A DNA stretch of 64,000 bases, from contig JAMPIT010000230.1 in NCBI GenBank assembly GCA_026261815.1, forward strand, positions 6,261,001 through 6,325,000. The letters run 5' to 3'. Source of the stretch: Monarcha castaneiventris obscurior. Taxonomy: Eukaryota > Chordata > Aves > Passeriformes > Monarchidae. The notes under the pieces were generated by a model, which saw nothing but the letters and a program-made list of their open reading frames with translations, searched no databases and was not told the origin of the DNA. A program made the translations under genes and the position numbers. Every line of letters begins with the position of its first letter. Within the stretch, counting starts at the first letter, position 1. Below are positions 1 to 10,924 of this stretch, one piece after another.

Positions 1-1989
1 TGGTTCAAGGGGGCAACAAACCTCACAGTATGTGCAGCCTTCAAAGCACCTATTAAAAATACATTTTTATGTTGTAATTGCTTACTAAAAAAGATGCATC
101 GATTTCTTTCCCTCACATCTGAGAAGCAATTGCACAGACATATTCAGAAGAATGCACATAATATACTTGAAAAACTAAGCGTGAAAAATCAGTTTAGATT
201 TCACTGAGTGTGAATTTGGGGAGAAAAATTATCCCTCCACCTTCTCACTACTAATGCAGTAAGGTTTATTTTTGAATGAGGCAATATGAGCTCAAATTAA
301 ATGTCAAATATAATTTAACATTAAAGCATGAAGTGGCTGAGCATGTGCGTGTCAGAGCTAGCAGCTCTTCTGAGTGGTTAATTGCTATCTACAAAATAAT
401 AACCTATAAAAAGATCTCTCATTTTCAGTAGTGAGGCTTAAATTTACTGTACTGGAATAATTCTAACAAAATAGAGCTTAGAAGCCTTTTTAGTTACCCA
501 TGCCACATGAAGACACACAATGACAAATAAAAACATCTGCAATCTGGCTGCCTACTTCTCCGGGAGATGTCTAGACTCCTTTTATAATCAGCAATGAGAA
601 ATAGACACTTCTAGGCTGTAGTTCATCTTGTCCTAAACTAGATATCTAAAATAGGCCAGAAAAAACACATCTGAAAAATGCCCGTTTCTCTCCACTGACT
701 CTAAAGGAAGCCAGCAGTGATTAATTCAGAGGTAAAAAGCTACAAGGCAATGTGTAGTTTTGATTATTTTCTGCCAACATGATCAACTGACCAATTCTGC
801 AATTACATTTTTTTTTCACTGACAACCGATAGGTAACTATTATTAGTGTTAGAAAGCGACTATTTTATGCAACATGCTGCCCACTTTAGAAAGTAGTAAA
901 ATCCTTGCCAAAAGAAACTCCCAGTCTGAGACTGTAGCTCTGGGACAGAACTCTAGAAAGACATTACAACAGCCAAAACAGCTAAAACTGAGCAAAACAG
1001 TCCCAAGGGAGCTGACATCCCATGCAGTTGCTTAATTCCAGCCACACAAATAGGACAGATATAGATGACTTTTTAAATGAATTGCTGGCTACCAGTGGGC
1101 AGAGTTCTGTGTGCTGTAGTACAATGGACTGGCTAGATTTGAAGGAAGGGGCAGTTGCAGTAGGGGAGAAAAAACAGAGGGGAACACATGCTTTTTATAT
1201 TGGTATACTCCCTTCTCAAGGTTGAGTTATGAACTAAGTTTCCTTTTTTTTTTTTTTCTTTTGTTTGGTGGTATTCCTAAACATGTAAAAGTAAATAATA
1301 CAGAAAATTGGACTCAAATGCATTAGGAACAGCTAGACAAAATCCTGAGGTGTGAAGTTAACAGCAAAGCTGTCACTGACTTAAATTGATTCACAACTTC
1401 AATCCTTCAGTGCTTAGAACAACTAAAAATCTAAGATTTTTTTCCAGAATATGAAATAACTACATGTCATTGTAATTTCTCTATGCAACTATTTCTGCAA
1501 GAAGAAGGAGGAAGAAATTTGAGATAAGTAAAACAAGAAATGATTTTTGTAAAGGCGTTATCACTGGGGTCAATGAATATGAAAACAATAAACTATAATT
1601 TTCATCATGATTCCTTGTTTGTTACCAAAGTGTTATATCCACCAATACAGAAGTTTTGATTTAAAAGTTGACAAGAGTCATGCAAGTTACATGATGGAGA
1701 GTGTTGGAAAGTTAAATTAACAGAGAAATCTGAACAGTAAATACATTTTAAGTAGCAAGAATTACTATATAATCATAAAACACTGAGTTAGGTTTCTAAA
1801 TGCTAGACATAATAAGGAGTGAGTAACATGGATGAAAGAAAAGGAGGGTAAGCAGGAATCACAGGGCAATGAGTACACAATTCCTGTCCAAGACTTTCTA
1901 CCAAAACAATGCCTCTAAGTGCTACGGTGCTGCCATTTTACTTTATGATTAATAACGTTGAAACCTAAGCAAGGCCTAAGTCTCACTGA
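1..1989. other. AT-rich non-coding DNA, no gene seen
   Basis: Unique-looking AT-rich sequence with frequent stops in all frames. A T-run lies at 1243-1258. The only open frame above 60 codons (1022-1225, plus) has no recognisable domain and unremarkable composition, so I treat it as chance. No interspersed repeat was recognised. Confidence 0.6.
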
Positions 1990-2580
1990 AAATTACTGTG
2001 TTGTTTGCTCTCCAGTGTCCAAAGTCAGCACAGACAGCAGGCAGGAGCCCAGCATGGGACAAGGCCAAGGCAGCTCGTGCCCTGGTGCCACAGCCACACT
2101 CTGCACAGCCATTTCCAAATGTGCAAATCTGTGGGAGGCTTTCGCACAGTGGCAAGAGGCCCGGGCACGGTGCTGACATCCTCCACTGCTGCCAGCATGG
2201 CCACTGCTCGCCCTCCCCACGGGCACTCGGGTGCCAGCCATGAGCTCCTCCTGCCTGCTGGGTCTGGGCCCAGGGGCTGCCACATTGGCAGTGGTGTCTC
2301 GGCACTGTCAGGGCGGCCCTGACCCGCCCCACCTGCAGCAGTGGGAGCACAGGCCTTGGTCTGCCAAAGCAACGGGGGCCGTGCATAGCTGGGGAGGCAC
2401 AGCAGCCATGGGGGTGAGTCCTCATCCCTGAGATCTCTGGCTGATAAAGACACTGAGGACCAGAGCAGTATTTCCAGCCCTGGCACAGTGTGCACAGGAC
2501 AATCCTCCTCTGCTGCCATCCCTCCCCTTGGCATACCATGAACAAGCACAGAGGGACTCAGGGTTATTTTATGCTCTCAG
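1990..2580. other. GC-rich block with overlapping chance-like open frames
   Basis: About 590 bases clearly richer in G+C than the flanks, with roughly a dozen CpGs, just upstream of a CR1 copy. Both strands carry overlapping open frames, the longest on the minus strand (1976-2545, 189 codons, and 2025-2549, 174 codons). Their products are rich in Cys, Trp, Pro, Gly and Ala, as expected when GC-rich DNA is read in arbitrary frames, and show no domain or signal peptide. The block could be a GC-rich repeat fragment I do not recognise, an old retrocopy, or an exon of a non-coding transcript. It is too CpG-poor for a classic CpG-island promoter. Confidence 0.4.
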
Positions 2581-2595
2581 CTAAGGTCTAAGGTG

Positions 2596-3010
2596 GTGAA
2601 GGGCGTGCAGGGGAAGCTGTACGAAGAGTGGCTGAGATCACTTGATCTCTTCAGCCTGGAGGAGACTGAAGGGAGACCTCATTGCAGTTACAGCTTCCTT
2701 GTAAGGAGAAGAGGAGGGACAAACACTGATCTCTGTGGTGGCCAGTGACAGGGCCTGAGCCTGAAATTGCATCAGGGGAGGTTTAGGCTGGATATTAGAA
2801 AAAAGCTCTCGAACCAGAGAGTGGTTGGGCTCTGGAACAGGCTCCCCAGGGAAGGGGTCACAGCACCAAGCCTGACAGAGTACAAGAAGTGTTTGGACAA
2901 TGCTCTTGGGCATATGATGTAACTCTTGGGGATGGTCCTGTGCAGGGCCAGGAGTTGGACTCGATGATTCTTGTGGGTCCCTTCTAACTCAGCTTATTCT
3001 GTAATTTTTT
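2596..3010 (+). mobile_element. CR1 LINE, 5'-truncated 3' end (plus strand)
   Basis: The sequence matches the avian CR1 3' region as I remember it. It starts in the end of the reverse-transcriptase frame ('cttcagcctggaggagactg', 'gagacctcattgcag'), runs through 'ggtttaggctggatattag', 'ggaacaggctccccaggga' and 'gccaggagttggactcgatg', and ends at the tail 'cttattctgtaa' near 3003-3010. The family transposes by target-primed reverse transcription, and most copies are 5'-truncated, as here (about 0.4 kb of a roughly 4.5-kb element). The reading frame is broken by indels. It appears to belong to the same subfamily as the minus-strand copy at 59185-59508, judged from the shared 'cagcaccaagcctgacagag' segment. 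Confidence 0.9.
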
Positions 3011-5489
3011 ACATTCATGATTTCCACTTTGATGACTGCTAGGAGCTTGCTGATGTGGCTCCTCCACATTTAGCTTGTCTTAAGCTGTTTACGTCAGTGC
3101 CTTTCCTGCACTGTGACTTCTGCCAACTCTCTGCTGCATGGGCTCACAAAGGGACATTAGGACTATCTGCCCTGGTAATAGGCACAGGTCCACACCACAG
3201 AAAGCAGAAGGCTGTGATAATCATATCTTCCTCATTTCAGAGGCATCCTGTATTTTGATACCTTTTTCCAGCCCAAGACGAAAGAAAAAAAAAAGACAGA
3301 CTGGCACTTCACTGGGTAGAAGAAACACCTACTCAGTTTACTGAAAAAGACAGTGGAACATCCAGGGGATGCTTTACTCTGTGGAGTGACTTGCACTGAA
3401 CTTGCATTTCAAGAGGGACAAGAACATCCCTGTGCAGTGACTCAATGATTACATAGTGAGAACTGAAAGTGGGTCAGAAGAAAAGGCCTGTGTAGAAATA
3501 ATGGCAGTAAAACTCTGGCAGGGCAAATGTTACTTAACCTGGCATAAGGTCTGCTGACAGAAGTTAGGCCCGGATTATTATCTATTTAACTGTTAGTAAT
3601 TTGGAACTGGTGCAGCATGAAATAGAGTAATCACTAATTTATGTCATCTGGTTGCTCCTTTTTAGCTTTGGTTCTTAGGCTACTCTACAGACCTAGAGAT
3701 CTCTACACCTGCTACGTGAAGTCTGGTGAGCTGCTCCCATCAGTGCCATGATGCTTCATCAACATAATTCACCAGCAACTCTGTCTTCTGTATACTTGAG
3801 GTCATAATGAATGTTTTAAAATAAGAAGTAATTACTTTGCCCACAAAAGAGGATCTGAATACCTTACTGCTTGTCATATTAAAATCCTACCTGCAGTATT
3901 TGTTGCATGGTCTCCTAGTCTTCCGCAAGTTAAACTCCATCATAAATAATTAAGAACTTTGAAACCTCAGGATTTGCTGATTTAACAGAAAAGATGTGTT
4001 GTAGCAGATGAACTTCAGCAAATTTTGCTGAGGTGGTTTAGATGTTAACTGCTCTCAGTTATTTTTTCCATTTTTCTGCCAAAGTTACTGGCCCTGCACA
4101 GAAGGACAAACTAAAACCTGGGCCCATATCTCAGACAGCCCCTCCAAACTGCTGAGATATCAGTCTGCAAAGGGTCATCCTTGAAGTACAGGTGTCCAGT
4201 CTTTTTCTGCTGACCTTGACACAGGGCAGAGTTGAAATAAATATCTCCATCAAAAGCCTTAATGACAAAATAGATAACTCCAAAAATATATAAAAACTAT
4301 CTCAGTTTTCTCTCCCACTTGTTCTCAATGAATTCAAGTCACAGCCTTGTATCTCTACAACTGTCCTGTCTCTGCTAGCTGCTAATTTTAGCCACGGTAC
4401 TCCATTATAGGGCAAGATGAAAAGCAAGTTATGAAAGGATGTGAGGCATAGCTTTCCTAAACCCTTTATATTTTTAAGTTCCTCACTCAGCTCCCAAATA
4501 CCTTTTCTAGCTCTCTCACAATTCTAGCATACAGAATGGAAACACAAAGTGCCAAACAGATGCAGCTATTTGTAAGAAAAAGCCAAAACCTTCTGTCCTC
4601 TCTCAGTGATCTCTGACTTTCAGAATCTTGCCTTAACATTCATCAAATATTCCCTTTGTCTGCTGTCATCCCTCTTAAATACATAAAGAGCTCATTCATG
4701 AATGTATAAACTTTTGTCAGTCTCTAAAGTAAATGGAGTTTTCTTTTAAAATGCTTTAAATCAAACTCACTCAGTGCACGGTGCTCTGTACTGTTATCCT
4801 CCTTTCTTCAGAGACTGTGTCTGCTTTTGATCCTTTATTCCTGACTTCTCCCTAGCACTGATTTCTCTGTCAATTTTGGAGCTGTGCCCTGTGTTAATGT
4901 TTAGGCAGAGTATTTTGATGTTTTTCCTGTCTCACTTTTTAAAAAATTCTTTCTTAAAACTGGTGCTGATAAAGGTTAAAGATACTCAAGGATAATGTAA
5001 TTGCGACTTTTGTTCTCCCCAACATCAGCACCCCATTATGTGAAGAAATAGTCGACCAGAGATTCCATTTGAGATGCATCAAGCTCTGCACCTGCACAGG
5101 TAACAAATTTTGGTTCATCCCACTACAGTATTAGGGCCCAAACTCACAAAGGACCAAAGACCACAGTCCAGGAAAAAGCTTCTCTTCAGGAAGCAGTACT
5201 CAATTTAAATTTCCTACTTGAACCTATTGCATGCTGAGGGAAATATGATCTTGCCTTGCTAAGCCATTTATGTCATGCAGTGCAAGGAGACCACCACTTC
5301 GGATTTAGGAGTCAGGCCATTTCTTCCCAAAAAACCATTCAATATTCTTTGAACACTGCTTTGTGCAATACCTTTCTCTAGTGGCTAAATCATATTTATT
5401 CTTCCAGTGAGAAGACTGGCAACAAAGCAGCAGACACTGAGTCAACTTTAAGACAGAACATAGCTGAAAGAGCAAAGAAATCTTTCTTT
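3011..5489. other. AT-rich non-coding DNA, no gene seen
   Basis: No coding frame, RNA gene or interspersed repeat was recognised. Short open frames at 3055-3344 overlap each other and look random. A run of A lies near 3284-3293. Confidence 0.6.
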
Positions 5490-5503
5490 GGTGTATGTGT
5501 GTG

Positions 5504-5535
<32 letters not shown>
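5490..5535. repeat. Compound (TG)n/(TA)n microsatellite
   Basis: A short imperfect GT/TATG tract runs into an uninterrupted TA repeat of about 27 bases, ending before 'gtaaac'. The minus-strand open frame over it reads an Ile-Tyr repeat and is an artefact. Confidence 0.95.
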
Positions 5536-5541
<6 letters not shown>

Positions 5542-6177
5542 CATTTATTTTTGTATAAACTTTTGTATTACACTCACAGAGATAGAGACGTCTCTGTTAA
5601 GAAGCAATGGAGAACTCTGAGATAGAGTAATTGGAAACGTGTCCTTCTGCAGCTCCTATTCACTGCTGGTGTTCAGCAATAAAAGGAGAATTGCAACCAT
5701 GAATCACAAACACTACTGTGCTGTCTTAATACTGCCTTTCAAGAACTGAAAAGACAAATACCACTTAGTCAAGGAGAAACCCTCATATATCTGATACACC
5801 TCCAAACACTCTGTGATTAATCTTTTTTCTTAAAACCAAACCAAACCAAACAAACAGTGATTGAACAAAAAAATCCCACATCCGACAATCTAGATTTCTA
5901 AAGCTTTGATGGAATGAGGCCACTGGTGAGCAACAGTAGAACTTTACATAGGAAAAAAAACCCCAAACACTTTACTAAAGCTATCAAAAGAGCTATTCTT
6001 TTAGGTAGTTTTGGAGTAAATAAAACAACACTTACTCCTTTAAGTGATTTGTTTGCATTAAATGATTCATTTGCATTTATTTGTCTAATCCCAGAGAGGT
6101 TATTGTGCTGCAGCATACTCACACATTCAATTGGGCTATTCTTTAAAGCCAAGTGGTGTGGCTTCTAAAGTGGGAGT
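5536..6177. other. Non-coding DNA with an AAACC repeat and paired octamer-like sites
   Basis: A short (AAACC)n repeat covers about 5832-5855. Two TTTGCATT sites lie at 6052-6059 and 6070-6077, the second inside a full ATTTGCAT octamer (6069-6076). No gene was recognised; the overlapping open frames at 5898-6168 on both strands look like chance. Confidence 0.5.
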
Positions 6178-6560
6178 GTGGATGCTGGATTGCAGCAGAG
6201 TTGGAATCCACTACATGAATTGAAAGAGTTGGCTATTCTGTATTGTCCGTATCACGCTTGCTTGTTGAAAGAACATCAACCTTTCAGCAGTGGGAATTGG
6301 GTGGCCTGGGGAGCAGGAGGGATTCCTGAGGCGCTGCGTGGCCCTTTGGGAATCCCTGTGGGATGTGCTTGCAAAAGCTCTGGTGGCTGCCTCTATTCTC
6401 GCTCTGAGCGCTTTTTGAACAGCTTCCACAAGCCTCTTCAGGATTATGGTCTCCCAGTGCTTAACTGGAGGCAATGAGAGTGTGTAGTGCAGATCCTTCC
6501 ACAATGCCATGAACACCCCTCATGCTTCAAGGTGGGATGGGAAGGTTTTGGTTAGGCTGG
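6178..6560. other. GC-richer block with open frames on both strands
   Basis: This block is richer in G+C than its surroundings and holds a small CpG cluster at about 6331-6412 ('ggcgctgcgtgg', 'ctcgctctgagcgct'). A plus frame (6178-6477, 99 codons) and a minus frame (6211-6516, 101 codons) run across it. Neither product shows a recognisable domain, and simultaneous openness on both strands is typical of GC-rich non-coding DNA. An old repeat or a non-coding exon are alternatives. Confidence 0.35.
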
Positions 6561-6817
6561 CTGCCACTGTCATTTTTGCCTATATGCTCTTGCTGCTTCT
6601 CTTGCCCCATCACCGGCTCTCATCTGGATCAGGGAGTTGAACTAAGAGACTATAAAGAATATGAAGTTAGCAGATTTTTGTCCATTTAGCATTCTGGACT
6701 GGCTCACCATGATTGATCTTGGGTTTAATTTAAGAAAGAAAATGGATGCAGATAGCTGGGATAGGTCAGAAGAAAGTTTTTACAATGGTTTAACTATATT
6801 CTTAAACCATACCCTCA

Positions 6818-6848
<31 letters not shown>

Positions 6849-6849
6849 C
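6818..6849. repeat. Compound (GTCT)n/(ATCT)n tetranucleotide microsatellite
   Basis: About five TCTG units are followed by about three TCTA units, uninterrupted. Such compound tetranucleotide tracts are usually length-polymorphic. Confidence 0.95.
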
Positions 6850-7099
6850 TCCCCAATGTGCCAGGATTTAGGAGCTGTGGTTGAAAAAGACACTTACGTA
6901 AGTGCTAATGCAATCTGAATAAATGGTGGCATTTAGGCAGGGGCAATGTCGGGGTGAGACAGCCATTACATAATGTAATTGGAGATTTATCCACCAAAGC
7001 TTTACACTTGGAGTGGGACAAACTGGATGTCCCAGAAACCAGCAGTTAAACAAACACTGAATTTGTAAACCCATTCAGAATTTGTAAAAAGTATTGTTG
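6850..7099. other. Non-coding spacer
   Basis: No gene, repeat or notable motif was seen. Confidence 0.5.
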
Positions 7100-7830
7100 T
7101 TTTATTACTGTTATTTATCTTGATCGCGTTTGTTCTGCTTAGAAGAAATAAAACACAGGCGCTCTTTGCCTTAATTGCTGGGCCTATTCTTTAGAAAACA
7201 ATGAAAAGTGATTAGAGATGTTTTTTGGCATGCACAGTCCAAAACCACCTAGTGAGAGTTCAAAGAACAAAGCAAATGCTTATTGAAAGAAATTACTCAG
7301 CTAACTAAACTTGTATATCTTCGAGTCAGACATTTTTTCGGCATCTTTAGCCCATTTATCAATGCACAATTACTGTCACTATTGTGTTGTGTCATTAGGC
7401 GTAAGGTTACAAGTGCCAGTCGGAATAAAAAAATTGCAGTAATGTTGGCATAATTTTTCATTATCATCTTCATTAACCACAGCTAGTGGGAGTAAGAGTT
7501 TATCCTTGCTGTTGTCATTGTCATGACAACGCTTCCAAAGCTTGTCTGCCGAGAGTTCACCAGATACAAAAAACTGAATGTCCTCATTATTCCACTTCTC
7601 ACACTCTCACCCATGCCAAGGGTGATCCGAGATGCACAGGGCCCTTGATTTATCCCCTGTGATTTCTCTTGACAGCCTGGTATGGTGTCTCAGCTTAAGG
7701 CAATCGGTCTGATTTCACAGTTTAATTACTGCTAATCTGAAGGAGCGTGGCCAATGCTAATGAGCCAGCAGCAATCAAAGCAGTAATGGCTAAACTCACC
7801 CTGTTTCATTCTTCTTTTTTTTTATTAAAA
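7100..7830. promoter_or_regulatory. Candidate conserved non-coding element (enhancer-like)
   Basis: This AT-rich, repeat-free stretch keeps an unusual number of CpGs for its context ('gatcgcgttt' near 7124, then 'ttcggc', 'ggcgta', 'gtcgga', 'aacgct', 'gccgag', 'tccgag', 'atcggt', 'agcgtg'). CpG retention in AT-rich DNA often marks purifying selection or lack of methylation. Motifs include a perfect 12-bp palindrome TTGTCATGACAA (7518-7529), made of TGACA cores like those bound by TALE homeodomains (MEIS/PKNOX). Others are TTTAATTACTGCTAAT (7721-7736), a CCAAT box near 7751 and a TCF/LEF-like AATCAAAG (7773-7780). All frames are closed, so it is not an exon. The factor assignments are inference from core motifs only. 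Confidence 0.45.
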
Positions 7831-10161
7831 CACCCCTGCCCTGAAATAAGCAAGTAATTTCTCCTTCCCTGCACAACTGCAGTGAAAGAACAGATGAGCT
7901 TCATGTACAATTTGGTGCTATTCAGAAGCAGACCATAAGATTCCTTTATATTTTTCACTTAAAACTCTGCTTAATGTTAGTTTCCAAACAGCTTTGAGTC
8001 AAGAAAAGAATCAATAATTAGAAAAGACTCATTAGTGGATCACTAGCTCAACTGCAGAACATCCATGCTGGCACACTGGGGCCAAATTTTGGATAGAGGT
8101 CTTCTAGATTTTTGCAGCTGGGCATCACTGAATTATGCAGAGAATAAAAATATCCACAATGGCACTGCAAAAGAGAACCTAGAATATTCAGAAAGGGCCT
8201 TATTGTAAAAGGAATTAATTACAAAATTGGATAACAATCTACCCTGCAAAATGACCCACGCCTTCGGTTAACACTATCCAAAAGCATCAACTTGCACATT
8301 CTTCCTTTTCTAAAGCTCCTCTCCTATTGCTAAAATAAATGAAGAAAAGCATGGAAAAAATCTTCAGAACTGATTTTTGTCAATCATGCCAGTCAAATAC
8401 CTGGAATAACTGTAGGAAAAAAAAATTTGCCTTGTATCAGCTTTGCCATACATCCGTCAGCTGTGTGACAAATTTCTTCAGAAATTTTTCTTGGTCTTTT
8501 TCTCCCTCAGCAGAACCTTGATTTAAAATATTTACCAAATTTTACTGTGACAATTTGATTAACATACAAAACCTTGCACTCTTTAATGATTCTCCAAAGA
8601 GAAAGAAACTAATTAGAAGCAAGAGCCCCAACACCAGTGTAAATCCTTGCTGCTTCAGCCACCTTCATACAGATATTCCATGTTTACTCTGGTGAGCCAT
8701 ATGTAGACTCTTACTCTTTGGAATTAAGAAGAAAAGCTGTGTTTTGGTGCTACTGTGTGTGATTCATGATACATTAATAGAAGGTTAGGCAATATTTTGC
8801 TTCTTAAATGACATGGGAGGAAGATGTATAGAGAAATCCTCCATAAAGAAAATAGTTTAGAGCAAATTTTGAGGAATATGAACTGCTTGGTTTGTGCTTG
8901 TCTTGTGCTTGTCTCAAGCTTATCTGCCATTACTTTAAATTTGGTTTGCTCAGTTAACCTAAAGGAAAATAGCTTTTTCACAATTTTGTGGCACCTAGGA
9001 ATACCTGACCAGTGCAAAAAATCACATCTTCCTTGCAGAAAAAGCTGTTTAAAAAAACAGTAAATATTAGGATGTATTATTTGCTTTTTACAGCAGCATC
9101 ATTTAAATGTGTAATATAGCAAGACAGTGGCCCTTTGCAAGATTAAGTCTATTATAAATAATTTTATCTCATCCCTTCACTAAAAAGCTGTTCCATCAAT
9201 GATTGTTTCACACTCAGTGTTGTATTCAAAAATACAAAAGTCCAGATTGTAATGCTACAGAGATCTGTTATTTTGCACTATTTTAAAAAGTATTTAACTT
9301 CATTTTTCCCTTTTTTTAAAACTCTGTCTCAGTGCAAGGAAAATAATGCTATGGGTACTCACAAAATATGGCTATTTCCATTAGATATATGAAAGAAAGA
9401 GAGTGTCACAAGAGGGGAACATCATTCTAATAATATATTGTACTTCATCATAGCACTGTCAGAAGATGCCAATGGAGACTCTAAGTCATTTTAAAGAACC
9501 ACTTCATTTACAGGGAAGGAGTTCACTCCTAATTAAGTTGGAAAGCCTCCAGGGCTTTCTCCAGCCTTTGCAATTCTGATTTCCTTGGAGAACTCTTGGT
9601 AAATCTAAGAGATCCAGAGATTTCAGTGTGATTAAGACCCTATTGACACAGACATTAAAACGGCACTAGTCAAACTATGCCATAAACTCCACACACAAAG
9701 AAACAACCTATCCACAACAGCTCAGGTAAACTGAACTAGAAACCTGTTGGAATGACAATAATACAGCATAACTATGAGGAACAAGTGGTGAAAAGGAAAA
9801 GAAGGAAAAAGATCTAGGTTCAAATCACTTGTCCCCATTAGTACAGCTCCTCGATACTCATCTGTCTTAGATGGCTGAGGAACTGGGAAACATTGATGTA
9901 AAGTAAAAAAAAAAAATAAAGCAAGGAGCAAAATTCAAACAGTGTATGATGGAGTTACAATTCTCTTATCTTCTCACTCAGAATGGTTCTATATGGCAAG
10001 AATTTAATCTTAAACCAATGTTGTATAGCTATATGAAAGATCTGAAGCCCTGTAAATAAAACTGACATTTCCATATAAGGCTAAATTCTCTGGTTTGTTT
10101 CACTGAGAAACTCCCTAAATCTATCAGTACAACAGGCAGAAGAGAAGAAATGTGGCACAGT
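7831..10161. other. AT-rich non-coding DNA, no gene seen
   Basis: Frequent stops in all frames and no recognisable repeat family or RNA gene. The overlapping frames at 8724-9063 on both strands encode nothing recognisable. Confidence 0.6.
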
Positions 10162-10194
10162 ACAATAATAACAATAATAATAATAAAAAAAAAA
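10162..10194. repeat. (AAT)n microsatellite with A-run
   Basis: An imperfect AAT/AAC triplet repeat continues into a run of about ten A residues. There is no LINE or SINE body next to it, so it is not an obvious retroposon tail. Confidence 0.9.
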
Positions 10195-10782
10195 TATACA
10201 ACTATAAGATGAGAATCAACCTGATTTCCACTTACACCCCTATTACCTCATTCTGAACTAAACTGATTATGTCTAACATAGCAGTGGACTGTCCATATAT
10301 ATCCACCCTGACACAGAAGGCAAGGAAATATGCATTCTTATTTGTAGTTTGTCCTTTTTTATTGAATATCCTTCAGAAGGTCTAAGTTGATAAGAAGTTG
10401 TCAGTCAAGAGTAAGTAGCAAACACAGGGACTTGGGCAAAATTGAGGCCTTGTAAATTTGGGTCAAAGAGAGCAAGCTGCACTGAAAAGAAGTAATTTTA
10501 TGTCATTCTGAATAATGGAAAGTACCACAGCCATTGAATTATCCTTCTCTTCCCATAAATGGGAATTACTAGTAGAAGTGGAAAGCCTTTTTGTTACAAA
10601 AGTGATAGAAGCATCAAGTTAGAGATGTCATTAACAAATGTAGGGTATTTTAGTGAAGTGTGGTGTGATGGACCCTGTGACAAAGGAAACACAATGATGA
10701 GAAAAGACTTCTAAAAAACGATGCAGGGACACATTAGTCACATGGAGACAATGAAATCCAAAGAACAGTCTGTCAAGAAATC
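10195..10782. other. Non-coding DNA, no gene seen
   Basis: No repeat or RNA gene was recognised. If the candidate exon immediately to the right is real, the upper-coordinate part of this stretch would be its 3' untranslated region on the minus strand. Confidence 0.5.
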
Positions 10783-10924
10783 TCAGTTGATTTCCTTCCG
10801 GATGTCGTGAATTAGGAGGTCAGCCATTTCAGTCAGCCGTGGACTGGCATCCTGGTACTCTCCCCCAAAAAGGAACTGCTCAGACAATAATCTACCATAG
10901 AGGCCAGACCCAGAGCTGCTGAGA
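10783..10924 (-). CDS. Possible terminal coding exon, unidentified protein
   Basis: On the minus strand a frame stays open from an in-frame stop at 10944-10942 down to TGA at 10785-10783 (52 codons), with no start codon near its beginning. The product contains GLYGRLLSEQFLFGG and then EYQDASPRLTEMADLL, ending in IHDIRKEIN. The last 20 or so residues could form a charged amphipathic helix. Codon choice looks like vertebrate coding sequence (CTG, CTC, GAC, ATC, CGG, AAG, AAC), and three CpGs survive in an AT-rich setting. A branch-point-like TTCTAAC (10947-10941) precedes possible acceptor AGs at 10926-10925 and 10920-10919, but the pyrimidine tract is poor. No upstream exon was found and I recognise no family. 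A retrocopy fragment, a conserved non-coding element or chance are the alternatives. Confidence 0.27.

Noticed and set aside
1976..2549. 189- and 174-codon minus-strand open frames as genes
   Set aside because: GC-rich block with frames open on both strands and Cys/Trp/Pro-rich products without domains; best explained by composition.
5305..5544. Minus-strand frame with Ile-Tyr repeats
   Set aside because: The start is produced by reading a TA/TG microsatellite.
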